From positions 1-8,849 of the forward strand of contig JAUNRD010000055.1 in the NCBI GenBank assembly GCA_030535815.1: a stretch of 8,849 bases of DNA, given 5' to 3'. The translations under genes and the position numbers were made by a program. The stretch comes from Clostridia bacterium. GTDB taxonomy: Bacteria > Bacillota > Clostridia > CAKSNL01 > HGM11501. The notes under the pieces were generated by a model. It was given only the letters and a program-made list of their open reading frames with translations. It did no database searches and had not been told where the DNA came from. Positions 1 to 6,175 of this stretch are shown piece after piece (the first letter of the stretch is position 1; every line of letters starts with the position of its first letter).

Positions 1-45
1 ATGTTATTCAATTTGTGTGGCGACAATCGGAGTTTGCATTTTTTT

Positions 46-73
46 GCGCTGACTTCGGTTGGCGCACTTTTTT
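46..73 (+). terminator. Intrinsic terminator or attenuator hairpin just before a ribosome binding site
   Basis: An 8-base-pair stem (46-53 with 58-65, two G-U wobbles) closes a TTCG tetraloop, and t45-a66 can add a ninth pair. A T-rich run (68-73) follows. This is the classic shape of a Rho-independent terminator. It ends only about five bases before the AGGAGGG ribosome binding site of the gene at 93. It may end the transcript of an unseen upstream gene, or act as a regulated terminator in the leader of the gene at 93. A possible competing pairing is GTGTG (15-19) with CGCAC (63-67). The sequence upstream is outside the window, so the two roles cannot be told apart. Confidence 0.7.
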
Positions 74-78
74 ATTTC

Positions 79-85
79 AGGAGGG
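79..85 (+). promoter_or_regulatory. Ribosome binding site fixing the start at 93
   Basis: AGGAGGG lies 7 bases before the ATG at 93. It decides against the longer reading from a GTG at 15, which would run through the terminator hairpin and would place the signal peptide internally. Confidence 0.9.
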
Positions 86-92
86 TTTTGGT

Positions 93-2096
93 ATGAATAA
101 AATGAGAAAAATGGTATGTTTTATTGTGATTTTTCTTTTATTGGGTGGTTCTATGGTGTCAGTTTACGCGAACGAGAGTCTCGGAGTTTTTATTGACAAC
201 ACTAAACTTGAGTTTGATGTAGAACCTGTAATTATTGACGGACGCACAATGGTTCCAATGCGTAAAATTTTTGAAAAATTAGGTGCTGAGGTATTTTGGG
301 ATGATAAAACAAAGACTGTAACCGCTAAAAAAGAAGATAAAAATGTTTCTATAAAAATAGAGGCATCGGAGCTTACAGTAAATGGAGAGGTAAAGGTTCT
401 TGATGTCCCTGCAAAACTGATTGATTCGAGAACGATGGTGCCTGTACGAGCTATAAGTGAGGCCTTTGATTGTATAGTAAAGTGGGACAACACAAAAAAA
501 GAAGTACATATATATAGTAGAGAACAAATGGTTAATGTTAAAGATTTTGGGGCTGTTGGTGATGGCTTAACTGACGATAAGGAAGCGATTTTAAATGCAT
601 TCGCATATGCTGTAGATAATCTGCCTGCAACGGTGTATTTCCCTGAAGGTGAATACGGGATTCTGGAAGGCGGTATGTATATAAGTCTGCCTAATGGTTC
701 AGGAGGATTGACAGTACTAGGTGATGGCGGAGACAAATCTGTAATTAAATATCTTGAAAATTGGGAAACAAACGGAAGTTGGGTTGCTGTAAGAATACAA
801 CCTGAAAGAAAGCCAGAAAACGAAAGCGAATACTTGCACGATATCACATTTTCTGATATGGGAGTATATGATACTGACCCTGTTAATCATGCGTGGACTA
901 TAGAAAAAAACGGCACCAAAGAGGAAACTCACGGCTTTGATATACAGTATACTGTGAGAGCAACATACAGAAATTGCAAAATAAACAATGTGGGAGACGA
1001 GGCTTTGGATCTTGTTTTTTGCAAAGATGCATATATTCACGACAACATTGTAATAAATAGCCCCGGGGCAGGCTCTGCCGGCGGTGCGATTTCCGTAGGA
1101 GACGGCTGCGACGGTGCGATTGTTGAAAATAATGTTGTGGACGGAACCATAGAAGGCAAGGGGAATTTCGGGATAGCCGTGGAATCACTGGTGAAAGGTA
1201 CGGCAGTGAAAAATGTTATAATAAGAAATAATGAAATTAAAAATATACGTGGAAATGCAATAAATATAGGCGCACCAGGTGGAGATATTATTAATGTTTT
1301 AATAGATAATAACAGTGTAGCGGGATGCAATGTGGGGGTTAGATTTTCCGGCAAAGGCACTAAAGAAAATGTAACAATATCAAATATGAAGGTTGTAAAT
1401 GTCAATGCTGTGGTTGATACAACCAGTTCGCAAAATAATAAAAATATTTTAATCAATAATTTCTTTTGCGAAGAAATAAAAGATACTGCCATAAAAATAA
1501 TTGGGTCTTCAGAAGTAATAGTGCGTGACGGGACCTTAAAAAACTGTCAGAATGCTGTTCTTTTCAATACCTCGAAGGATTTACTTTTTGAAAATGTTTT
1601 GATGGATGGTGTAGGACTTTCTGGGGCAGAGTCAAAAACAGGGGCGATTTATCAAAGTGATTATACAAATTCTACGGTTTCGGGATGTATTATAAAAAAT
1701 TGTGCTTTTCCTGTAGGAATAAGTAAGATGGATAAAGTTTATAATACAGAAATCTATATAAACGATGGAGTGGTTGGGACAAGTATAAAGAGTGCAAAAG
1801 AGATAGTCGGTGGCATTGTAAATCGCAGAGTGGCTGTTAATAACAGCGGAGCTATTGTAAAAGGACTTACAATTAAAACCTCACAAAGTCTGGGCTCTAC
1901 TCCTGCTATATATATTATAAATCTTACAGACTGTGTCATTGAAAACTGTACTATTGATATTCCGGAAGGTTCAAAGGCGATAGTTGAATCCGGAACATCG
2001 GATAATAATGTTGTAAGAAATAATGTAATAATCGGAAAAAGAGCAGTGAGCAAAAAAGGTGCCAATTCCGTATTTGAAGAGAATGTTATAAAATAA
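93..2096 (+). CDS. Secreted beta-helix protein with copper-amine-oxidase-like N-terminal domain (pectate-lyase-3 type)
   Basis: This protein of 667 residues is probably exported and acts on or binds a polysaccharide outside the cell. Residues 1-26 form a signal peptide: a K/R-rich start, a hydrophobic core (about 8-20) and a VYA cleavage site before NES. Residues about 31-141 hold two repeats with the signature D-[GS]-RTMVP-[MV]-R followed by a W-D-x-x-x-K motif, at about 49-75 and 110-135. This is the Copper amine oxidase N-terminal domain family, usually a stalk or cell-surface module without copper chemistry. From 147 comes the pectate-lyase-3 opening (VNVKDFGAVGDGLTDD), then about 480 residues of right-handed beta-helix repeats rich in N, G, V and I, with ladders such as IIRNNEIKNI. 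No LPXTG, S-layer-homology or transmembrane tail is seen, so it may be fully secreted. Lyase, hydrolase, epimerase or plain binding activity cannot be chosen from sequence alone. The codons are visibly more AT-rich than in the genes after 4246. Confidence 0.9.
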   Translation: MNKMRKMVCFIVIFLLLGGSMVSVYANESLGVFIDNTKLEFDVEPVIIDGRTMVPMRKIFEKLGAEVFWDDKTKTVTAKKEDKNVSIKIEASELTVNGEVKVLDVPAKLIDSRTMVPVRAISEAFDCIVKWDNTKKEVHIYSREQMVNVKDFGAVGDGLTDDKEAILNAFAYAVDNLPATVYFPEGEYGILEGGMYISLPNGSGGLTVLGDGGDKSVIKYLENWETNGSWVAVRIQPERKPENESEYLHDITFSDMGVYDTDPVNHAWTIEKNGTKEETHGFDIQYTVRATYRNCKINNVGDEALDLVFCKDAYIHDNIVINSPGAGSAGGAISVGDGCDGAIVENNVVDGTIEGKGNFGIAVESLVKGTAVKNVIIRNNEIKNIRGNAINIGAPGGDIINVLIDNNSVAGCNVGVRFSGKGTKENVTISNMKVVNVNAVVDTTSSQNNKNILINNFFCEEIKDTAIKIIGSSEVIVRDGTLKNCQNAVLFNTSKDLLFENVLMDGVGLSGAESKTGAIYQSDYTNSTVSGCIIKNCAFPVGISKMDKVYNTEIYINDGVVGTSIKSAKEIVGGIVNRRVAVNNSGAIVKGLTIKTSQSLGSTPAIYIINLTDCVIENCTIDIPEGSKAIVESGTSDNNVVRNNVIIGKRAVSKKGANSVFEENVIK

Positions 2097-2158
2097 TTGC
2101 TCTTTCTTCTAAAAGGAAAAGAATAGACTATACAACCATTTATGGGTAGTAAGTAAAA

Positions 2159-2230
2159 GATGCAAGGCTGGCATGCCGATAAAAAACTCACTTGTGCGTA
2201 GCCGGTAATATTAGGGTTATGCCCGAAAAT
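2159..2230 (+). other. Possibly structured stretch in the convergent gap, identity unknown
   Basis: The gap between the two convergent genes (2097-2319) has no credible reading frame. This part can fold: GGCT (2166-2169) pairs with AGCC (2200-2203), GGCATGCC (2170-2177) is a perfect palindrome, and GGG (2214-2216) pairs with CCC (2222-2224) around TTATG. It runs straight into the terminator at 2232. It could be a small RNA or the 3' end of the upstream mRNA, a decayed riboswitch or a palindromic repeat element. The bases GATGCAAGGCT, TAGCC and GGGTTATGCCCGAAAA faintly recall the c-di-GMP-I riboswitch core, but the spacing is wrong. Confidence 0.25.
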
Positions 2231-2231
2231 G

Positions 2232-2261
2232 AAAAACCATCCGCATTGGCGGGTGGTTTTT
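2232..2261 (+). terminator. Strong intrinsic terminator, probably bidirectional, between convergent genes
   Basis: A 13-base-pair stem (2232-2244 with 2249-2261, one G-T wobble) closes an ATTG loop. The right arm ends in five T and the left arm begins with five A, so the hairpin would work on both strands. It lies 135 bases after the beta-helix gene and about 58 bases past the stop of the minus-strand AraC gene, a fitting place for a shared terminator. Confidence 0.88.
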
Positions 2262-2319
2262 ATTTGCAGTTATTCAAACTACAATGCTATAAAAAGCTTT
2301 ACTTTTTGTGGTCACATAA

Positions 2320-3126
2320 TTACAGTTCCTTTTTTCTGTATTCACTTGGAGTATAGCCTTCCTTTTCCTTGAAAATTTTCGAAAAGTAAGCCTCCGATTC
2401 AAAGCCTGTCATATAACATATTTCCTTTATGGGAAGATTTGTTTCCGATAAAAGCTTTTTTGCGTTGTCAATCCTTACGGAATTAAGAAAGCTTGAAAAG
2501 GTCAGGCCCGTCGCATTCTTAAACTGCCGCAAAAAATGAAACTTTGAAAAGCCCACGTGCTTTGATATAGCCTCGGCACTTATGTCTTCGCTGTAGTTTG
2601 AAAGGATGCAGGAAAGAGCCTGCCTTATTGAAAGGTCTATCTTTTTTACGGAAATTTCCTGAGGCTTTTCCGAGTGGTTTTCGGATATGAATATAAGAAA
2701 ATCCATGGCGGCAAGGCGGATTTTCGCTTCGGAAAGCTTGTCTTTTTCTGCTATGGCATCAATTAAAGCAATAAATTTCTCTTTTGCCGATATATCCCTC
2801 ACAATGGGCGTGAAGTTCATTGATGCAAGATTTAAGCCGTTTGATGAAAAATAGTCATTGTAGGGAATAAAAACATGGTAGGAAAGATTGTTTTCCTTTT
2901 CCGTGTAGTGAACGGCAAAGGAGTTTATTATAACAAGGTCTCCTTCGCTGATGTTATAAATAAGTGAGTCATAGTGCAAAACTCCGCTTCCCTTAATGAC
3001 ATATAAAATTTCAATGTTTTCGTGCCAGTTTCTGTAAGCACTGCGGTCTCCGCTATGATATATAAAAGGGCGTTTTGACACGGTATATTTTCCGGTATGC
3101 TGTTCAAATTTAAGCAGATTATTCAT
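2320..3126 (-). CDS. AraC-family transcriptional regulator (cupin sensor plus AraC HTH), downstream copy
   Basis: This 268-residue regulator is of typical AraC/XylS length. Residues about 10-90 form a cupin-like sensing half, with WHENIEILYVIKGSG (34-48), EGDLVIIN (61-68) and a histidine at 73. These features are typical of the AraC arm that binds a small ligand, often a sugar. Residues about 165-266 are the DNA-binding half: a first helix-turn-helix at about 182-204 (ISAEAISKHVGFSKFHFLRQFK), a second at about 232-255, and the family signature GYTPSEYRK (257-265). The start at 3126 is supported by AAAGGAGA (3131-3138) with 4 bases between. It is transcribed after the other AraC gene, with an 80-base gap in which I see neither a clear terminator nor a clear promoter, so the two may be cotranscribed. 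It probably regulates the divergent sugar operon; the ligand is unknown. Confidence 0.93.
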   Translation of the reverse strand: MNNLLKFEQHTGKYTVSKRPFIYHSGDRSAYRNWHENIEILYVIKGSGVLHYDSLIYNISEGDLVIINSFAVHYTEKENNLSYHVFIPYNDYFSSNGLNLASMNFTPIVRDISAKEKFIALIDAIAEKDKLSEAKIRLAAMDFLIFISENHSEKPQEISVKKIDLSIRQALSCILSNYSEDISAEAISKHVGFSKFHFLRQFKNATGLTFSSFLNSVRIDNAKKLLSETNLPIKEICYMTGFESEAYFSKIFKEKEGYTPSEYRKKEL

Positions 3127-3206
3127 AAAATCTCCTTTCGCAATATATTTATATCAGATAGCAATATTCTTTATTGATTTTGCTCTTGATGTAGAATATA
3201 CTTAAC

Positions 3207-4079
3207 TTACTTTGTAATGGTTTTCTTGTATTCTGACGGGGTATAGCCCGTTTCCTTTTTGAATACCTTGGAAAAATAATACCGGCTTGAAAAATTCAGT
3301 ATTTCGGAAATTTCCGCCAGGGAGTGGCGACCTTCTGCCATAAGCTTTTTTGCCTCATTTATCTTAAGATGATTGTAAAAGCCGTTTATGGTATAGCCGG
3401 TTTCAGCCTTAAAGACATTGCAGAGAAAGGTTCTTCCGTAGTTCAGCTTTTTGGTTAATGTGCTGATGGAAAAGTGAGAATAGAGGCTTTGTGATACCTC
3501 TTCCGTTATCTTTCTTACAATGGCCTTGTGAAATTCCTCTTTTTCCGAATACACCGTTGCCTTTTCCGATTCGATTTTGAAGCGGAGTAGGTTTATCAAA
3601 AAGCTTTCAAGATAGTTTTTGTAAAGCTGTGCGCTTCCAATAGGTGCATCGGGGGCTGCAGTAACGCCGTATGAGGTGCCGACTCTTGTTGAAACAAAGG
3701 ACTTTTTCGCTTCCTCGTGCATTATGTAAAGAAGGTTTTTGAGATAGGGCGTAAGGGAAAGCTTCGCATCATAAAAAAGATTCATTGCACTGCTTTTTGA
3801 ATAAAAGGAAATAAAATAAACGATAACATTTTCTTTTCCGTTTATGATTATGTGATGGCTTTCGCCAGGCTTATGAAAATATATGTCTCCGGGCTTTAAC
3901 AAATTTTTGTTTCCGCCTGCGGAAACGAAAATGCTGCCCTTGTCAAGATAAACCGCTTCCCAGAAATCGTGACTTTCGGGGATATCACAAAAATCGGGTG
4001 CAAAGTCCTTTCTGTAGCAGTTTATTATGGATGATACGCTAATTACGTTTTTAATAAAGTGGCTTATATATGTACTCAT
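3207..4079 (-). CDS. AraC-family transcriptional regulator, first copy, divergent from the sugar operon
   Basis: This 290-residue AraC/XylS-type regulator has an N-terminal cupin-like half (about 30-95: SHDFWEAVYLDKGS, then PGDIYFHKPGESHHI with three histidines at 69, 75 and 76). A helical linker follows, with the APIGSAQLYKNYLE segment (145-158) typical of clostridial AraC proteins. The C-terminal DNA-binding half (about 185-287) has helix-turn-helix units at about 203-226 and 254-276 and the GYTPSEYKK signature (278-286). The start at 4079 has AAAGGTGA (4084-4091) 4 bases upstream. The gene faces away from the oxidoreductase operon across a 166-base promoter region, the usual layout for a local activator. 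It resembles its tandem neighbour only at family level, so the two may sense different signals. It ends at 3207, 80 bases before the second regulator. Confidence 0.94.
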   Translation of the reverse strand: MSTYISHFIKNVISVSSIINCYRKDFAPDFCDIPESHDFWEAVYLDKGSIFVSAGGNKNLLKPGDIYFHKPGESHHIIINGKENVIVYFISFYSKSSAMNLFYDAKLSLTPYLKNLLYIMHEEAKKSFVSTRVGTSYGVTAAPDAPIGSAQLYKNYLESFLINLLRFKIESEKATVYSEKEEFHKAIVRKITEEVSQSLYSHFSISTLTKKLNYGRTFLCNVFKAETGYTINGFYNHLKINEAKKLMAEGRHSLAEISEILNFSSRYYFSKVFKKETGYTPSEYKKTITK

Positions 4080-4095
4080 CTGATCACCTTTCTAT

Positions 4096-4124
4096 AGTTT
4101 AACTTATTGAAAACGAAATGTCAA
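4096..4124 (-). promoter_or_regulatory. Sigma-A-type promoter for the AraC pair
   Basis: Read on the minus strand there is a perfect TTGACA (4124-4119), a 17-base spacer and TAAACT (4101-4096, four of six matches to TATAAT). The predicted start would fall about at 4088-4090, inside or at the edge of the ribosome binding site. The leader would then be very short, which lowers confidence. ATTGA (4106-4110) and TCAAT (4121-4125) form an inverted repeat around the spacer and may be an operator. Confidence 0.5.
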
Positions 4125-4184
4125 TAAAAATTCACAGATAATTTCAAGTGAACAAAAGTATACAAAAATGAGAATGTATTTCCA

Positions 4185-4213
4185 TTGATATAAAAACAGC
4201 CTCGTTTTATAAT
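4185..4213 (+). promoter_or_regulatory. Sigma-A-type promoter of the sugar operon
   Basis: TTGATA (4185-4190), a 17-base spacer and a perfect TATAAT (4208-4213) lie 32 bases before the ATG at 4246. The elements and spacing are near ideal. Just upstream, TGAACAAAA (4149-4157) and TACAAAAATG (4160-4169) form short near-repeats that could be activator half-sites, though the stretch is AT-rich. Confidence 0.8.
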
Positions 4214-4231
4214 ATTTACAAAATAAAAGAA

Positions 4232-4238
4232 AAGAGGG
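4232..4238 (+). promoter_or_regulatory. Ribosome binding site fixing the start at 4246
   Basis: AAGAGGG stands 7 bases before the ATG at 4246. A TTG two codons upstream (4240) is in frame but lies almost on top of this site and is not a likely start. Confidence 0.85.
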
Positions 4239-4245
4239 TTTGTTT

Positions 4246-5310
4246 ATGGAAAGAAAAATTAAATATGCAATTATCGGATGCGGAAGCTTTGGCGGAATGC
4301 ACATTGAAGCACTCCTTCAGACAAAGGACATTGAAATTGTGGGGCTTTGTGACGTGCATAAGGAATTTGCCGAGGAGAAAAACGAAAAGTACGCCCTTAA
4401 TGCCGCGTGCTTTTCGGACTATAACGAAATGCTTGAAAGTATCGAAGCGGACATCGTGGTTGTTGCAACTGCAGACCACGCCCATAAGGATGCAACAGTT
4501 GCAGCCCTTAAGGCGGGCTTTAACGTAATGTGCGAAAAGCCCATGGCATTAAGACATGAGGATTGCCACGAAATGCTTATGGCAGAAAAGGAAAGCGGAA
4601 AGCTTTTAATGGTTGGTCAGGTATGCCGTTTCACACCTGCCTTTGTAAAAGCAAAGCAGATTGTGGAATCGGGCATCCTTGGGGACATTTTCTTTGCCGA
4701 GGGCGAATATGCCCACGACTATGCAACAATTCCCGGCGTTGACAAGTGGAGAATGCATCCCGACAGAGAGCCGATCTTAGGCGGAGGCTGTCACTCAATC
4801 GATCTTCTTCGCTGGCTTATCGGTGATCCTGTTGAGGTTACAGCATACTCCAACAGAATGGTACTTTCAGACTGGCCCGTATCCGATGCCACCATCGGAA
4901 TTATGAAGTGGGAAAGCGGCACAATCGGAAAAATATTCACATCCATCGGGTGTAAGCGCGACTATACAATGAGAACAGCCCTTTACGGAACCAAGGGTAC
5001 ACTTATTTTTGATAACACATCCCCCGAAATGAGCCTTTACCTTGAAAAGTCAGCAGAGGGAGCACCCTTTGCAGGCGGCATCATTTACGGAAACGGAAGC
5101 GAGAGAACAATGGCACACAGGATAAAGGTGGAAATCAACAATCACAATCTTCCGGGTGAGCATAAGGCATTCCGTGATGCGGTTATCTGCGGAAAGAGTC
5201 TTATTATGACAGGCCTTGAAGGGGCAAAAACCGTTGCGGTTTGCTCTGCGGTAATTGAATCTGCAAAGACGGGAAACAGCGTAAAGGTAAATTACGATTT
5301 CGGTGTGTAA
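4246..5310 (+). CDS. Gfo/Idh/MocA-family NAD(P)-dependent sugar oxidoreductase
   Basis: This 354-residue cytoplasmic enzyme is of normal family length. Residues 1-120 form the Rossmann domain: YAIIGCGSFGGMH with the GxGxxG dinucleotide motif (11-16), D36 after the second strand (LCD, a likely NAD-preferring acidic residue), VVVATADHAH (71-80) and the family's EKPMAL motif with lysine 98. Residues about 125-354 form the substrate domain with GGGCHSIDLLRW (179-190), which supplies H183 and D186. Together with K98 these are the expected active-site residues. Known members oxidise or reduce sugars, inositols or sugar acids; a few use NAD in glycosidic cleavage. The exact substrate cannot be assigned. 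It is the first gene of the plus-strand cluster, directly behind the promoter at 4185 and divergent from the AraC gene, and is followed after 28 bases by the hydrolase at 5339. GC-ending codons are commoner here than in that neighbour. Confidence 0.93.
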   Translation: MERKIKYAIIGCGSFGGMHIEALLQTKDIEIVGLCDVHKEFAEEKNEKYALNAACFSDYNEMLESIEADIVVVATADHAHKDATVAALKAGFNVMCEKPMALRHEDCHEMLMAEKESGKLLMVGQVCRFTPAFVKAKQIVESGILGDIFFAEGEYAHDYATIPGVDKWRMHPDREPILGGGCHSIDLLRWLIGDPVEVTAYSNRMVLSDWPVSDATIGIMKWESGTIGKIFTSIGCKRDYTMRTALYGTKGTLIFDNTSPEMSLYLEKSAEGAPFAGGIIYGNGSERTMAHRIKVEINNHNLPGEHKAFRDAVICGKSLIMTGLEGAKTVAVCSAVIESAKTGNSVKVNYDFGV

Positions 5311-5323
5311 TCAGCTGAAACTT

Positions 5324-5330
5324 AAAGGAG
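5324..5330 (+). promoter_or_regulatory. Ribosome binding site fixing the start at 5339
   Basis: AAAGGAG lies 8 bases before the ATG at 5339. An in-frame GTG at 5303 overlaps the end of the previous gene and would add 12 residues ahead of the first beta strand, so it is rejected. Confidence 0.9.
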
Positions 5331-5338
5331 CGATTAAA

Positions 5339-6082
5339 ATGATTAAACTTATGACATACAATATTATGTCCGGTAAAAACTATCAGGAACTTAAAGCCGG
5401 TAAAAGCTGGACGGATGTTACATTGATAAATCCTTCTTTGGTGTCCGCGGTTATAAAAAAACACGGGGCAGATATTGTGGGTCTGAATGAGGTTCATGGA
5501 GAGGGCTTTGTTTTTAACAATCAGACCGAACAAATCGCCGAAGAAGCAGGGTATAGCTACAGCTATTTTGCGCCGGCAATTATGGATAACGAAAGCCCTT
5601 ATGGAAATGCAGTTTTATCAAAATATCCCATCATAGAAGCAGGGAATGTTTTAATTCCTGCCGGAAGCTATGAGGAAGATAAAAGATGCGAGGGACGAAG
5701 CATTGCAAAGACTGTAATTGATGTTAACGGCCATAAGGTTATGGTTTTGGTTACACATTTCGGATTGGCTCTTTCTGAAAAGCAGAAAATCACGGAAACT
5801 GTTAAGAAAATTGTGGCGGAATCTGTGTATCCCTGCATATTGATGGGAGATTTGAATATGAAACCGTATGAACCATTGATTCAGGAGCTGAGATGCATTC
5901 TGAAAGATACTGCCCCTTCGGATATTGACGAAAAATGGTACACTCATTCATCAGATAAGCCTGAAATGAAAATAGATTATATTTTTGTGGATAAGAATAT
6001 TAAAGTTGAAAAGGCAGAGGCTTTGGACGAAACTCCAAGTGATCATAGACCGTATATGGCAAAAGTACTTCTTTCAAAGTGA
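5339..6082 (+). CDS. Endonuclease/exonuclease/phosphatase (EEP) family metal-dependent hydrolase
   Basis: This 247-residue protein has the full EEP (DNase I-like) active-site set. N8 is in MTYNIMSG, E51 in LNEVHG binds metal, R120 in EGRS is a candidate phosphate contact, H140 is in VTHFG, D171 and N173 are in MGDLN, D213 is in IDYIF, and D235-H236 are in SDHRP. The family cleaves phosphoester bonds in nucleic acids, phospholipids, inositol phosphates or other small phosphodiesters, using Mg2+ or a similar ion. The short length, lack of a signal peptide and absence of DNA-repair-type extensions fit a small cytoplasmic phosphodiesterase or phosphatase. Its place between sugar genes suggests a phosphorylated or phosphodiester-linked sugar as substrate, but this is inference. 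It has a good ribosome binding site and follows the oxidoreductase by 28 bases. Codons are more AT-rich than in the genes on either side, hinting at a separate origin. Confidence 0.92.
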   Translation: MIKLMTYNIMSGKNYQELKAGKSWTDVTLINPSLVSAVIKKHGADIVGLNEVHGEGFVFNNQTEQIAEEAGYSYSYFAPAIMDNESPYGNAVLSKYPIIEAGNVLIPAGSYEEDKRCEGRSIAKTVIDVNGHKVMVLVTHFGLALSEKQKITETVKKIVAESVYPCILMGDLNMKPYEPLIQELRCILKDTAPSDIDEKWYTHSSDKPEMKIDYIFVDKNIKVEKAEALDETPSDHRPYMAKVLLSK

Positions 6083-6128
6083 CAAAACATTCCATAAGAT
6101 TGACAAAACAATTTTCATTGACCACAAA
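6080..6128 (+). repeat. Direct repeats with 21-base period, candidate AraC-type operator
   Basis: TGACAAAACA occurs exactly at 6080-6089 and 6101-6110, 21 bases apart (two helical turns). A degenerate third copy, TGACCACAAA, follows at 6119-6128. The first copy begins at the TGA stop of the EEP gene. AraC-family proteins typically bind such same-face direct half-sites upstream of a promoter. The repeats lie 48-96 bases before the esterase start. No clear -10 element follows at the right distance, so an internal promoter is not proven. Confidence 0.45.
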
Positions 6129-6146
6129 CTTAATTTATGTTAAGTT
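6127..6146 (+). repeat. Inverted repeat AACTTAA-N6-TTAAGTT upstream of the esterase gene
   Basis: A perfect 7-base dyad with a 6-base centre lies 29 bases before the ATG at 6176. It has no T tract, so it is not a terminator. It may be an operator for a dimeric repressor or a weak mRNA hairpin. The core TTAACTTA also occurs at 4099-4106, near the AraC promoter, and at 3202-3209. In AT-rich DNA such matches can be chance. Confidence 0.35.
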
Positions 6147-6175
6147 AAAATAAAGATAAGAAAGGAGAGAGCTTT

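Noticed and set aside
15..92. Upstream GTG extension of the beta-helix gene
   Set aside because: It would translate through a terminator hairpin and put the signal peptide internally; the ATG at 93 has an ideal AGGAGGG site.
164..847. Long minus-strand frame inside the beta-helix gene
   Set aside because: It lies fully opposite a gene with clear domains, and its protein is low-complexity serine/threonine/proline-rich sequence with no recognisable family.
2100..2121. Imperfect hairpin just after the beta-helix gene as its terminator
   Set aside because: The stem has bulges and no T tract; the hairpin at 2232-2261 is far stronger.
1037..2191. Minus-strand frames opposite the beta-helix region
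   Set aside because: Same reason: shadows of the repetitive plus-strand gene, with no domain, ribosome binding site or promoter noted.
4104..4485. Minus-strand frames across the divergent promoter and the start of the oxidoreductase
   Set aside because: They overlap the promoter elements and a well-supported coding gene and resemble no known protein.
5303..5338. GTG start for the EEP hydrolase overlapping the previous gene
   Set aside because: The extension has no family match and the ATG at 5339 has a proper ribosome binding site.
6100..6105. TTGACA as -35 of a promoter for the esterase gene
   Set aside because: No -10 element is found 16-18 bases downstream; the match is better explained as part of the TGACAAAACA direct repeat.
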